Part shown: positions 1 through 6,857 of the stretch, one piece after another | How the letters are laid out: every line of letters begins with the position of its first letter | Numbering within the stretch: position 1 is the stretch's first letter | From: Pseudomonas sp. | Lineage (GTDB): Bacteria > Pseudomonadota > Gammaproteobacteria > Pseudomonadales > Pseudomonadaceae | Assembly (NCBI GenBank): GCA_029239415.1 | Contig: JAQZAY010000151.1 | Span: 1-8,333, forward strand | Direction of reading: 5' to 3' | Length of the DNA: 8,333 bases | Notes under the pieces: model-generated | Seen by the model: the letters and a program-made list of their open reading frames with translations, nothing else | Told to the model about the DNA's origin: nothing | The model's database searches: none | Position numbers and translations under genes: made by a program

Positions 1-5
1 GCAGA

Positions 6-37
6 CCGATAATGGCATTGTGCCGTTAATGTATCGG
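6..37. repeat. Imperfect dyad near the left edge, operator-like
   Basis: TAATGGCA (10-17) and TGCCGTTA (21-28) are inverted copies with one mismatch around a TTG centre. An outer pair, CCGATA (6-11) and TATCGG (32-37), is a perfect inverted pair but is placed asymmetrically around the inner one. The stretch lies in DNA without a recognisable gene. It could be an operator for a gene beyond the left edge, but no promoter or gene is visible to anchor that. A chance dyad is a real possibility. Confidence 0.25.
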
Positions 38-88
38 CCGCAGGTCGGGAATGATGAATCGGAAGGAAGATGGCGTTAAGGCGGGCTA

Positions 89-210
89 GCATGTCTTGAG
101 CTTTGCAGTGCCACGCGAAGCGTGCGCTTGGGGTCTTGTGGCGCGGCGCAGATCAAGCGCCGCGCGGGCGGCGCTCGATTTGCGCGGCGCTGCACATCCC
201 CAAGACATGC
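89..210. repeat. 122-bp palindromic element with 10-bp terminal inverted repeats
   Basis: The ends GCATGTCTTG (89-98) and CAAGACATGC (201-210) are perfect inverted copies. Inside is a second inverted pair, CTTGGGG (127-133) with CCCCAAG (198-204), continued by TGTG (137-140) with CACA (193-196). The core has GCGCGGCGC at 141-149 and again at 182-190. Both copies can pair with the single GCGCCGCGC at 157-165, so two hairpins exclude each other. A third option is AGCGCCGC (156-163) with GCGGCGCT (168-175). A small hairpin, CACGC-GAA-GCGTG, occupies 112-124. The element starts 16 bp beyond the acyl-CoA dehydrogenase stop codon. No run of T follows any stem, so it is not a classical intrinsic terminator. 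It resembles the dispersed intergenic palindromes of Pseudomonas genomes, but I cannot count copies from here. It may act as a 3' mRNA structure. Confidence 0.55.
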
Positions 211-226
211 CCCCGCAGGCCCTACC

Positions 227-2032
227 TCAATAAGACAACCCGAAATGCTCCTCGTCCATGTCCATCAGGTTCCCCGCCCCCGACAGCATCGTCGCCACGT
301 GCGTGCGGGTGCGCGGCAGGATGCGCTGGAAGTAGAAGCGCGCGGTCTGCAGCTTGGCGGTATAGAACGCCTCCTCAGTGGTGCCGGCAGCCAGCTTCTC
401 GGCAGCCAGGCGGGCGATGTCGGCCCAGAAATAGGCCAGGCAGGCGTAACCCGAATACATCAGGTAGTCCACCGAAGCGGCGCCGACTTCCTCGCGGTCC
501 TTCATGGCGGCCATGCCGACCTTCATCGTCAGCTCGCCCCACTCCTTGTTCAGCTGGGCCAGCGGCTCGACGAACTCCCTGACGGCTTCGTTGCCTTCCT
601 GGGCCTGGCAGAACTTGTGCACGATCTTGGTGAAACCCTTGAGTGCCTCGCCCTGGGTCATCAGTACCTTGCGCCCGAGCAGGTCGAGGGCCTGGATGCC
701 CGTGGTGCCCTCGTAGAGCATGGAGATGCGGCTGTCGCGCACGTTCTGCTCCATGCCCCACTCGGCGATGAAGCCATGACCGCCGTAGATCTGTACGCCG
801 TGGTTGGCGGCCTCGAAGCCGACTTCGGTCATGAACGCCTTGGCGATCGGGGTCATGAAGGCCAGCAGGGCATCAGCCTTCTTGCGCTCTTCTTCGTCCT
901 GGCTGTACTTGAGAATGTCGACTTGCTTGGCGGTGAAGTAGACCATCGCGCGGTTGCCTTCGGCGAAGGCCTTCATGGTCAGCAGCATGCGACGCACGTC
1001 GGGGTGGACGATGATCGGGTCAGCGGCCTTTTCCGGGGCCTTGGGGCCGGTGAGCGAACGCATCTGCAGGCGGTCGCGGGCATATTTCAGGCCGCCCTGG
1101 AATGCCACCTCGGCGTGGGCCAGGCCTTGCAGCGCGGTCCCCAGGCGGGCGGTGTTCATGAAGGTGAACATGCAGTTCAGGCCTTTGTTGGCCGGGCCGA
1201 TCAGGTAACCGGTGGCTGCATCGAAGTTCATCACGCAGGTGGCGTTGCCGTGGATACCCATCTTGTGCTCGAGCGAGCCGCAGCTCACGCCGTTGCGCTC
1301 GCCCACGCCGCCTTCGGCGTTGGGCAGGAACTTGGGCACGATGAACAGCGAAATGCCCTTGGTGCCGGCCGGTGCATCGGGCAAGCGGGCCAGGACGATG
1401 TGCACGATATTGTCGGCCATGTCGTGCTCACCGGCCGAGATGAAGATCTTGGTGCCGCTGACCTTGTAGGAGCCATCGGCCTGGGGCTCGGCCTTGGTGC
1501 GCAGCATGCCCAGGTCGGTACCGCAATGAGGCTCGGTCAGGCACATGGTGCCGGTCCACTCGCCGGTCACCAGCTTGCTCAGGTAGGTGTGCTGCTGCTC
1601 TTCGGTACCGTGGGCGGACAGGGTATTCATCGCGCCATGGGACAGGCCCGGGTACATGCCCCACGACCAGTTCGCCTCCCCCACCATCTCACTGATCGCA
1701 AGCCCCAGGGATTCGGGCAGGCCCTGGCCGCCGTGGTCGACATCATGGGCCAGGCTCGGCCAGCCGCCTTCGACGAATTGTGCATAGGCCTGCTTGAAAC
1801 CGGTTGGCGTCTTCACGCCCGATTCACTCCAGGTGCAGCCTTCGAGGTCACCGACGCGGTTCAGCGGGGCTAGCACCTGCTCACAGAATTTCGCACCCTC
1901 TTCAAGGATGGCATCGACCATGTCGGGCGTGGCGTCCTGGCAACCCGGCAAGCTCTGATAATGCGCTTCGTAGCCAAGCAGTTCGTCGCGTACGAAGCGG
2001 ATATCACGCAAGGGGGCTTTGTAATCAGGCAT
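227..2032 (-). CDS. Acyl-CoA dehydrogenase, FadE1/PA0506 type
   Basis: This 601-residue FAD enzyme should catalyse the first step of fatty acid beta-oxidation, acyl-CoA to trans-2-enoyl-CoA, in the cytoplasm with electrons passed to electron-transfer flavoprotein. It is longer than the classical ~380-residue family and has the bacterial layout: a short N-terminal extension, the dehydrogenase core and an extra C-terminal helical domain from about residue 460. The first family signature is around 163-176 ([14 protein letters not shown]). The second is around 416-451 and includes YEGTTGIQ, whose Glu441 is the expected catalytic base. The start at 2032 is chosen because GAGG (complement of 2042-2045) lies 9 nt upstream and MPDYKAPL is the usual family N-terminus. 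The frame stays open upstream to a TTG at 2107, which would fall at the likely transcription start. It is monocistronic as far as visible, with its own promoter and a PsrA-like operator. Orthology to P. aeruginosa PA0506 is inferred from context. The substrate chain length cannot be read from sequence. Confidence 0.93.
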   Translation of the reverse strand: MPDYKAPLRDIRFVRDELLGYEAHYQSLPGCQDATPDMVDAILEEGAKFCEQVLAPLNRVGDLEGCTWSESGVKTPTGFKQAYAQFVEGGWPSLAHDVDHGGQGLPESLGLAISEMVGEANWSWGMYPGLSHGAMNTLSAHGTEEQQHTYLSKLVTGEWTGTMCLTEPHCGTDLGMLRTKAEPQADGSYKVSGTKIFISAGEHDMADNIVHIVLARLPDAPAGTKGISLFIVPKFLPNAEGGVGERNGVSCGSLEHKMGIHGNATCVMNFDAATGYLIGPANKGLNCMFTFMNTARLGTALQGLAHAEVAFQGGLKYARDRLQMRSLTGPKAPEKAADPIIVHPDVRRMLLTMKAFAEGNRAMVYFTAKQVDILKYSQDEEERKKADALLAFMTPIAKAFMTEVGFEAANHGVQIYGGHGFIAEWGMEQNVRDSRISMLYEGTTGIQALDLLGRKVLMTQGEALKGFTKIVHKFCQAQEGNEAVREFVEPLAQLNKEWGELTMKVGMAAMKDREEVGAASVDYLMYSGYACLAYFWADIARLAAEKLAAGTTEEAFYTAKLQTARFYFQRILPRTRTHVATMLSGAGNLMDMDEEHFGLSY

Positions 2033-2103
2033 AGCGATGAACCTCAGCTGATGAGTCCGATAGGGAGACCGCATGACAATGACCAGCTCTTGTCGGCCTT
2101 GGG

Positions 2104-2119
2104 TCAAACAGTTGTTTGA
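2104..2119. promoter_or_regulatory. Putative PsrA operator, perfect 16-bp dyad
   Basis: TCAAACA (2104-2110) and TGTTTGA (2113-2119) form a perfect inverted repeat around GT. It contains CAAAC-N4-GTTTG, which fits the published PsrA consensus (G/C)AAAC-N2-4-GTTT(G/C). PsrA is a TetR-family repressor of fatty acid degradation genes in Pseudomonas and is released by long-chain fatty acids. The site abuts the proposed -10 box of the acyl-CoA dehydrogenase gene and covers the expected transcription start, a typical repressor position. The PsrA gene is not in this window, so the assignment rests on the motif and on the function of the target gene. Confidence 0.65.
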
Positions 2120-2148
2120 AACTTACGTTTTAGGCGGATTGAAGTCAA
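2120..2148 (-). promoter_or_regulatory. Probable sigma-70 promoter of the acyl-CoA dehydrogenase gene
   Basis: Reading the minus strand, TTGACT (complement of 2143-2148) matches the -35 consensus in five of six positions. After a 17-bp spacer comes TAAGTT (complement of 2120-2125), which is a poor -10 match (three of six). Transcription would begin near 2113, giving an untranslated leader of about 80 nt. A second -35-like TTGACC (complement of 2102-2107) lies inside the dyad but has no good -10. Both candidates would be blocked by a protein bound at 2104-2119. Confidence 0.45.
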
Positions 2149-2164
2149 GAAACCGGGAAGGGTG

Positions 2165-2197
2165 TTTGCGTCACAGAAAATGGCATTTGCGCCACAG
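2165..2197. repeat. Two 12-bp direct repeats, 21 bp apart
   Basis: TTTGCGTCACAG (2165-2176) and TTTGCGCCACAG (2186-2197) differ at one base and start 21 bp apart, so they sit on the same face of the helix. A third, inverted partial copy, CTGTGGCGC, is at 2205-2213. The repeats lie about 50 to 85 bp upstream of the inferred acyl-CoA dehydrogenase start point, a usual position for activator sites. They also lie between that promoter and the end of the biotin operon. I do not recognise the motif as the site of a named regulator. Confidence 0.45.
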
Positions 2198-2213
2198 GGT
2201 TTTCCTGTGGCGC
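2189..2213 (-). terminator. Strong stem-loop after bioD, possible terminator
   Basis: GCGCCACAGG (2189-2198) and CCTGTGGCGC (2204-2213) make a perfect 10-bp, GC-rich stem with a 5-nt loop, about 86 bp past the bioD stop codon. It is the strongest hairpin between the biotin operon and the acyl-CoA dehydrogenase promoter. No T-run directly follows on either strand; on the minus strand a TTTT comes only 8 nt after the stem. Intrinsic termination is therefore uncertain, and the stem may instead be part of the neighbouring repeat array. A weaker hairpin, ACAGGC (2241-2246) with GCCTGT (2254-2259), is closer to bioD. Confidence 0.3.
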
Positions 2214-2299
2214 CAGGTGATTCGCTTGAGTAAAGCAGTCACAGGCCAGGACAGCCTGTTGAAAAGACTAATAGCTTTATGCCATCTGATAGACCAGGG

Positions 2300-2980
2300 C
2301 TAGTCCAGCAGGTCCAGCAGCAAGTGCGTGGCCACCACGTCGGCAGTCGCCGGCCTCAGCTTCGGCACCCGGCCAAGGCAAGGCGCGGGCAAGCGCTCGG
2401 CCAGGCTCGCGAGGTTTTCTTCCAGGCGCGAGGTGCGAGGCTCGATGATATTGGCTACCCAGCCAGCCAGTTGCAGACCGTCGCGAGCAATGGCCTCGGC
2501 GCTGAGCAAGGCATGGCTGATGCACCCCAGGCGTACCCCGACCACCAGGATCACTGGCAATCGCAGGGCGATCGCCAGGTCCGACAGGCTGTCCTGGCCC
2601 GACAGTGGCACGCGCCAGCCGCCCGCACCCTCGATCAAGGTGAAGTCAGCGCCCTGGGCCAGCACATGGCGCATCGGCTCGAGCAGTGCCTGCACGTTGA
2701 GCGTCACCCCCGCTTCCCGCGCGGCCAGGTGCGGGGCGATGGCGGGTTCGAAGGCAAAGGGATTGACCTGCTCGTAGGGCAACTTCACCGAACTCTCGGC
2801 GATCAGCGCCTGGGCATCGGCATTGCGCAGTCCCCTGCCGGTCACCGTGCAGCCCGAGGCGACCGGCTTGGCGCCGAGCGTGCTCAGCCCGCTGAGCCGC
2901 GCGGCATGCAGCAGGCCTGCGGCAATGGTGGTCTTGCCGACATCGGTATCCGTTCCCGCGATGAAGTAACCTCGGCTCAT
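2300..2980 (-). CDS. bioD: Dethiobiotin synthetase BioD
   Basis: This 226-residue cytoplasmic enzyme uses ATP and CO2 to close the ureido ring of 7,8-diaminopelargonate, giving dethiobiotin, the penultimate biotin step. The P-loop GTDTDVGKTT lies at residues 9-18 with Lys16 and Thr17. KPVASG at 38-43 carries the substrate-site lysine typical of BioD, and EGAGGWRVP starts at 117. Length is normal for the family. The start at 2980 is chosen because the P-loop must lie close to the N-terminus; the longer open frame upstream would run into the bioC region. The bioC stop codon ends one base before this ATG (TGA-G-ATG), and GGGGAG just upstream, inside bioC, can serve as ribosome binding site. This suggests translational coupling. 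It is the last gene of the operon. Confidence 0.96.
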   Translation of the reverse strand: MSRGYFIAGTDTDVGKTTIAAGLLHAARLSGLSTLGAKPVASGCTVTGRGLRNADAQALIAESSVKLPYEQVNPFAFEPAIAPHLAAREAGVTLNVQALLEPMRHVLAQGADFTLIEGAGGWRVPLSGQDSLSDLAIALRLPVILVVGVRLGCISHALLSAEAIARDGLQLAGWVANIIEPRTSRLEENLASLAERLPAPCLGRVPKLRPATADVVATHLLLDLLD

Positions 2981-2981
2981 C

Positions 2982-3806
2982 TCACTCCCCTTCTGCCAAT
3001 GGCTTGCGCAAGACACCATAGAGCACCTGGTAGGTGGCCGGCAGTCCTTGAGGCTGGCGGAAGCGTTCATAAGCCGTGAGCAAGGCCTGCATGCGAGCTC
3101 GCCCGGTAAGGCCGGTCGGGCGGCCCGGATTGAGGTTGTGGGCACCGAGCGCCTTGAGCTCGTGGGTCAGGCCGCGCACGTCGGGATAATGCAGCACCTC
3201 GGCGCGGCGCGTCAGCTCGAGCAGCTGCAAGCCACTGTCGGCGCACAGGCCCTGATAATCCTCGAAACGCCGGAAGCGGTTGACATGCACCAGTCCGTCG
3301 ACCGCCTGCCAGCTGTCACGCAATTCCTGCAGGGTTCCGACGCACAGGCTGCTGAAGGCCAGTACGCCACCCGGGCGCAGCACCCGGCGCGCCTCGTCGA
3401 GCACCGTGCCGAACTGGCTGCACCACTGCACCGCCAGGCTGCTGAACACCAGGTCGACGCTGGCCTCGCGCAGCGGCAGGCGCTCGGCATCGCCGACCAC
3501 GTGATGCCGTGCGCCACCGGCGCTGCGGGCATGGCCAAGCATGCCTTCAGCGATATCTACCGCGATGCCCGTCGCTTGCGGGTAACGCTGGTTCAGCTGG
3601 CGGCTGAAATAGCCCGTGCCGCTGCCAAGATCAAGCCAGGCATCGGGCTGCAGGGCGACAGGCAACTGCGCCAGCAGCGCCTGGCCGACCGCGCGCTGCA
3701 ACGCAGCGACGCTGTCGTAGCTGGCGGCGGCACGGGAGAACGAGGCTGCCACCTCGCGCTTGTCAGGCAACGCACCGGGCAACGTCGGCCGGGAAAGATC
3801 AGTCAT
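2982..3806 (-). CDS. bioC: Malonyl-ACP O-methyltransferase BioC
   Basis: BioC transfers a methyl group from S-adenosylmethionine to the free carboxyl of malonyl-ACP. This disguises the chain so that ordinary fatty acid synthesis can extend it to pimeloyl-ACP methyl ester. The predicted protein has 274 residues. A class I methyltransferase fold is shown by [15 protein letters not shown] at 57-71 (glycine-rich cofactor loop), the acidic end of the second strand at VDIAEGML 83-90, GDAERLP at 105-111 and [12 protein letters not shown] at 143-154. The N-terminal [13 protein letters not shown] is typical of BioC. The ATG at 3806 overlaps the bioH stop by 8 nt (ATGACTGA). A second in-frame ATG at 3818 is possible, but 3806 has the better purine-rich stretch, GAGAGTGGTG, before it. 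Coupled translation with bioH is likely. Confidence 0.95.
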   Translation of the reverse strand: MTDLSRPTLPGALPDKREVAASFSRAAASYDSVAALQRAVGQALLAQLPVALQPDAWLDLGSGTGYFSRQLNQRYPQATGIAVDIAEGMLGHARSAGGARHHVVGDAERLPLREASVDLVFSSLAVQWCSQFGTVLDEARRVLRPGGVLAFSSLCVGTLQELRDSWQAVDGLVHVNRFRRFEDYQGLCADSGLQLLELTRRAEVLHYPDVRGLTHELKALGAHNLNPGRPTGLTGRARMQALLTAYERFRQPQGLPATYQVLYGVLRKPLAEGE

Positions 3807-4530
3807 CACCACTCTCATGCAAGAAACTCTTGATGCCCGTCGCCAGCTCCTGGGGATATTCCAGCAGGAAGGCGTGGGCGCTGTCTTCGACCAGCCCGAC
3901 TTCGACATCTGGCAACAGGTCACTGAGCGCCTGCGCAGCCTCCGCTGGCACCAAGGCGTCGCTGCCAGCGAACAGGTGCAACTGCGGTCCCGCATAGCGC
4001 TCCAGGGCGCTGCGGGTATCCAGTTGGGCCAGTACCTCCAGGCCGTTGGCCAGGTAGAGCGGATCGGTCTGCGGCACGCCGACGCCGAGCAGGCGCATCA
4101 GGCTGCGCGGCATCTGCGCACCCTCGCTGCACAGGCTGCGAAAACGCTTGAGGGTGACCTGCGGATGGCTGCGGCAACCGTCCAGGAAGGTCGCGAAGGT
4201 ATCGGGCGCCATGCCGTGGGGCCAGTCGGGCCGTGCCACGAAGCTGGGGTTGCTGGCAAGGGTGAGCAGCCCGCAGCAGTGGTCGCCCCGCCGCTCGGCC
4301 AGGAGGCTGGCCAGCATGCCGCCGAACGACCAGCCGCCCAGCCAGGTATCGGTGGGCAGCTTGCGATGAAGATGATCGACCCAGGCGTCGACATCCGCCT
4401 CGGCCAGCTCCGGCAAGGGCACCATTTCGATCTGCAGGCGCGGGTCCTGGGCACGCAGGCTGGCGGCAAGGGGCTCCAGCGCGGCAGTCCCCAGGCCCCA
4501 GCCGGGCAGCAGGACAAGACGGTTACGCAT
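3799..4530 (-). CDS. bioH: Pimeloyl-ACP methyl ester carboxylesterase BioH
   Basis: BioH hydrolyses the methyl ester of pimeloyl-ACP methyl ester, ending chain extension and releasing pimeloyl-ACP for BioF. The 243-residue protein is an alpha/beta-hydrolase. The nucleophile elbow GWSFGG spans 66-71 with Ser68. The acid is probably Asp191 in GSDALVP and the base His219 in [13 protein letters not shown] at 7-14 supplies the oxyanion-hole region. This pattern and the length fit E. coli BioH (triad Ser82, Asp207, His235) with a shorter N-terminus. The ATG at 4530 overlaps the bioF stop codon by 8 nt (ATGCGTAA); the upstream extension to 4569 lies wholly inside bioF and lacks family similarity. 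In E. coli bioH is unlinked from the bio operon, whereas here it sits between bioF and bioC, as is usual in Pseudomonas. Confidence 0.95.
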   Translation of the reverse strand: MRNRLVLLPGWGLGTAALEPLAASLRAQDPRLQIEMVPLPELAEADVDAWVDHLHRKLPTDTWLGGWSFGGMLASLLAERRGDHCCGLLTLASNPSFVARPDWPHGMAPDTFATFLDGCRSHPQVTLKRFRSLCSEGAQMPRSLMRLLGVGVPQTDPLYLANGLEVLAQLDTRSALERYAGPQLHLFAGSDALVPAEAAQALSDLLPDVEVGLVEDSAHAFLLEYPQELATGIKSFLHESGDD

Positions 4531-5695
4531 CAGCAGGCTCCAGCAGTGAGTGACACTCGGCCAATGCATTCAACAATAGCTGCACCTGCGCCTCGCTGTG
4601 CGCGGCACTCAGGGTCACCCGCAGCCGGGCGCCGCCCGCGGGCACGGTTGGCGGGCGGATGGCGGTGACCAGCAGGCCGCGTTCGCGCAGCAGCCGGGAC
4701 AGGTGCATCGCTCGCGCGCTGTCGCCGATGATGATCGGCTGGATCGGCGTCTGGCTGTCCATCAGTCCAAGGCCCAGCGCCTGCGCGCCCTGGCGGAACT
4801 GACGGATCAGCGCGGCCAGGTGCTCGCGTCGCCAGTGTTCGCGGCGCAGCAGTTCCAGGCTCTTCAACGTGGCGCACGCCAGCGCCGGTGGCTGGCTGGT
4901 GGTGTAGATATAGGGGCGGGCGAATTGCACCAGGGTCTCGATCAGCTCTTCGCTGCCCGCCACGAAGGCCCCGGCTGTGCCACAGGCCTTGCCCAGGGTG
5001 CCGATCAGCACCGGGACCTGATCGATGCCCAGGCCGAAATGCTCGACGATGCCGCCGCCATTGCGTCCCAGGGTGCCCAGGCCATGGGCATCGTCGACCA
5101 TCAGCCAGGCATCGCTGGCCTGTGCGGCAGCGGCCAGCGCCGGCAGGTCGGCGAGGTCGCCGTCCATGCTGAACACGCCGTCGGTGACCACCAGGGTATT
5201 GCCCGCGGCCTTGTCCAGGCGGCTTTGCAGGCTAGCCGCGTCGTTGTGCAGGTAACGGCTGAAACGCGCGCCGCTGAGCAACCCGCCGTCGAGCAGGGAG
5301 GCATGGTTGAGGCGGTCCTGCAGCACCGTGTCGCCCTGCCCCACCAGCGCCGTGAGGGCGCCGAGGTTGGCCATGTAACCGGTGGAGAACAGTAGCGCTC
5401 GCGGTCTCCCGGTCAGCTCGGCGAGGGCTTCTTCGAGTTGATGATGCGGCGTGCTGTGGCCGATCACCAGGTGCGAGGCACCGCCGCCGACGCCCCAACG
5501 CTCGGCACCGGCACGCCAGGCCGCGATCACCTCGGGATGATTGGCCAGCCCCAGGTAGTCGTTGCTGCAAAACGCCAGCAGCGGCTGGCCGTCGACCACC
5601 ACCTCGGGTCCTTGCGGGCTCTGCAGCAGTGGCCGATGCCGGTAGAGGTCTGCGGCGCGGCGCTCGGCCAGGCGCGCCGTCAGGTCGAACGCCAT
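4523..5695 (-). CDS. bioF: 8-amino-7-oxononanoate synthase BioF
   Basis: BioF condenses pimeloyl-ACP with L-alanine, releasing CO2, to form 8-amino-7-oxononanoate. It is a pyridoxal-phosphate enzyme of the alpha-oxoamine synthase family. The 390 residues match the family length. The cofactor lysine is Lys236 in IGTLGKACG, the same number as in E. coli. Other family marks are CSNDYLGLA at 43-51, the glycine-rich [12 protein letters not shown] at 68-79, LNHAS at 129-133, DGVFSMDGD at 172-180 and the cofactor-binding [10 protein letters not shown] at 201-210. The ATG at 5695 begins 2 nt after the bioB stop codon and has only a weak ribosome binding site (AGCCTGAG), so its translation probably depends on ribosomes ending bioB. 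The 3' end overlaps bioH by 8 nt. Confidence 0.97.
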   Translation of the reverse strand: MAFDLTARLAERRAADLYRHRPLLQSPQGPEVVVDGQPLLAFCSNDYLGLANHPEVIAAWRAGAERWGVGGGASHLVIGHSTPHHQLEEALAELTGRPRALLFSTGYMANLGALTALVGQGDTVLQDRLNHASLLDGGLLSGARFSRYLHNDAASLQSRLDKAAGNTLVVTDGVFSMDGDLADLPALAAAAQASDAWLMVDDAHGLGTLGRNGGGIVEHFGLGIDQVPVLIGTLGKACGTAGAFVAGSEELIETLVQFARPYIYTTSQPPALACATLKSLELLRREHWRREHLAALIRQFRQGAQALGLGLMDSQTPIQPIIIGDSARAMHLSRLLRERGLLVTAIRPPTVPAGGARLRVTLSAAHSEAQVQLLLNALAECHSLLEPADA

Positions 5696-5697
5696 GC

Positions 5698-6756
5698 TCA
5701 GGCTGACGCTGCGTTGTAGAACAGTTCGCTGCTGCGTTGCTCCACCAGGGCCTGCTCGATGGCGGCCTGGTGGACTTCATCGGCGTGCTCCTGGCCGGCC
5801 TCGGGCTGGATGCCCAGGCGCTTGAACAATTGCATGTCCTTGTCGGCCTGCGGGTTGGCGGTGGTCAGCAGCTTCTCGCCGTAGAAGATCGAGTTGGCGC
5901 CCGCCATGAAGGCCAGGGCCTGCATCTGCTCGTTCATCGCCTCGCGACCGGCCGAAAGACGCACATGCGAGGCGGGCATCAGGATCCGCGCGACGGCCAG
6001 CATGCGGATGAAATCGAACGGGTCGACCTCTTCGGCGTTTTCCAGCGGGGTACCGGCCACCTTGACCAGCATGTTGATCGGCACCGACTCCGGGTGCTCC
6101 GGCAGGTTCGCCAGCTGGATCAGCAGCCCGGCGCGGTCGTCCAGCGACTCGCCCATGCCCAGGATGCCCCCCGAGCAGATCTTCATCCCGGCATCACGCA
6201 CGTAGGCCAGGGTCTGCAGGCGCTCGGCATAGGTACGGGTAGTGATGATGCTGCCGTAGAACTCCGGCGAGGTGTCCAGGTTGTGGTTGTAGTAGTCCAG
6301 CCCGGCCTCGGCCAGGGCCTCGGTCTGCTCGCGGTCGAGCTTGCCCAGGGTCATGCAGGTCTCCAGGCCCAGTGCCTTGACGCCCTGGACCATCTGCAGC
6401 ACATAGGGCATGTCCTTGGCCGACGGGTGCTTCCAGGCCGCGCCCATGCAGAAGCGCGTCGAGCCGATGGCCTTGGCGCGGGCTGCCTCCTCGAGGACCT
6501 TCTGCACTTCCATCAGCTTCTGTTTTTCAAGGCCTGTGTTGTAGTGGCCGGACTGCGGGCAGTACTTGCAATCCTCGGGACAGGCGCCGGTCTTGATCGA
6601 CAGCAAGGTCGACACTTGCACGCGATTGGGATCGAAATGCGCGCGGTGCACCGACTGCGCCTGGAACAGCAAGTCGTTGAAAGGCTGCTGGAACAGCGCC
6701 TTGACCTCGTGCAGGGACCAGTCGTGACGTGTTGTTGCAGTTGTGCTGGCGCTCAT
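5698..6756 (-). CDS. bioB: Biotin synthase BioB
   Basis: BioB inserts sulfur between C6 and C9 of dethiobiotin in the last step of biotin synthesis, using S-adenosylmethionine radicals and a sacrificial [2Fe-2S] cluster. The 352-residue protein carries the radical-SAM motif CxxxCxxC at Cys59, Cys63 and Cys66 ([10 protein letters not shown]). The second cluster should bind Cys103 (RFCMG), Cys134 (ETCMT), Cys194 (KICSGG) and Arg266 (HVRLSAGR). All match E. coli BioB with a constant offset of six residues. [12 protein letters not shown] at 156-167 is a family hallmark. The start at 6756 has AAGGAA 6 nt upstream and gives the expected N-terminal length. It is the first gene of the operon. Its best promoter candidate and a BirA-like operator lie just upstream, partly inside the divergent comF-family gene. 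Confidence 0.97.
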   Translation of the reverse strand: MSASTTATTRHDWSLHEVKALFQQPFNDLLFQAQSVHRAHFDPNRVQVSTLLSIKTGACPEDCKYCPQSGHYNTGLEKQKLMEVQKVLEEAARAKAIGSTRFCMGAAWKHPSAKDMPYVLQMVQGVKALGLETCMTLGKLDREQTEALAEAGLDYYNHNLDTSPEFYGSIITTRTYAERLQTLAYVRDAGMKICSGGILGMGESLDDRAGLLIQLANLPEHPESVPINMLVKVAGTPLENAEEVDPFDFIRMLAVARILMPASHVRLSAGREAMNEQMQALAFMAGANSIFYGEKLLTTANPQADKDMQLFKRLGIQPEAGQEHADEVHQAAIEQALVEQRSSELFYNAASA

Positions 6757-6828
6757 CGGCGTTTCCTTGTCTAGGCTCTGTCGGGCGCAAGCAAGGTCAA
6801 GCCCGCCAGCGCATCACGGATAGGTCGC

Positions 6829-6857
6829 ATAGTCGAGGAAGCTTCATGCACTGTCAA
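6829..6857 (-). promoter_or_regulatory. Probable sigma-70 promoter of the bioBFHCD operon
   Basis: On the minus strand, a perfect -35 TTGACA (complement of 6852-6857) is followed after 17 bp by GACTAT (complement of 6829-6834), a three-of-six -10 match. TATGCG (complement of 6826-6831) is an alternative with a long spacer. Transcription would start near 6822, leaving a leader of about 65 nt before bioB. The -35 box lies inside the left half of the BirA-like operator, so a bound repressor would exclude RNA polymerase. The weak -10 leaves the exact start open. Confidence 0.5.

Noticed and set aside
70..99. Nine-codon frame after a GGAAGGA sequence
   Set aside because: It is too short to support as a gene and runs into the palindromic element, with no sign of conservation.
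122..1873. Long open frame of 583 codons on the plus strand
   Set aside because: It lies antisense to the acyl-CoA dehydrogenase, whose family motifs are intact. Long antisense frames are common in GC-rich coding DNA, and this one shows no recognisable domain.
2033..2107. Longer acyl-CoA dehydrogenase start at 2107 (TTG) or 2074 (ATG)
   Set aside because: The upstream starts have weak ribosome binding sites, and 2107 would coincide with the probable transcription start. The ATG at 2032 has a good GAGG and the usual family N-terminus.
2073..2303. 76-codon plus-strand frame between bioD and the acyl-CoA dehydrogenase
   Set aside because: It runs across the proposed promoter, dyad, repeats and stem-loop, has no recognisable similarity and ends inside bioD. 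The region is better explained as regulatory.
5737..6774. 345-codon plus-strand frame opposite bioB
   Set aside because: It is a shadow of bioB, which has all its cluster ligands. The composition is histidine, glycine and leucine rich, as expected for antisense of GC-rich coding sequence.
6782..6804. Small CGGGC/GCCCG inverted repeat in the bioB leader
   Set aside because: It is only a 5-bp stem with a long loop, with no T-run and no resemblance to a known riboswitch or attenuator. It is likely chance in GC-rich DNA.
6729..6845. N-terminal extension of the comF-family protein
   Set aside because: It overlaps the start of bioB and has no family similarity, while the ATG at 6846 has GAGGA at the right distance.
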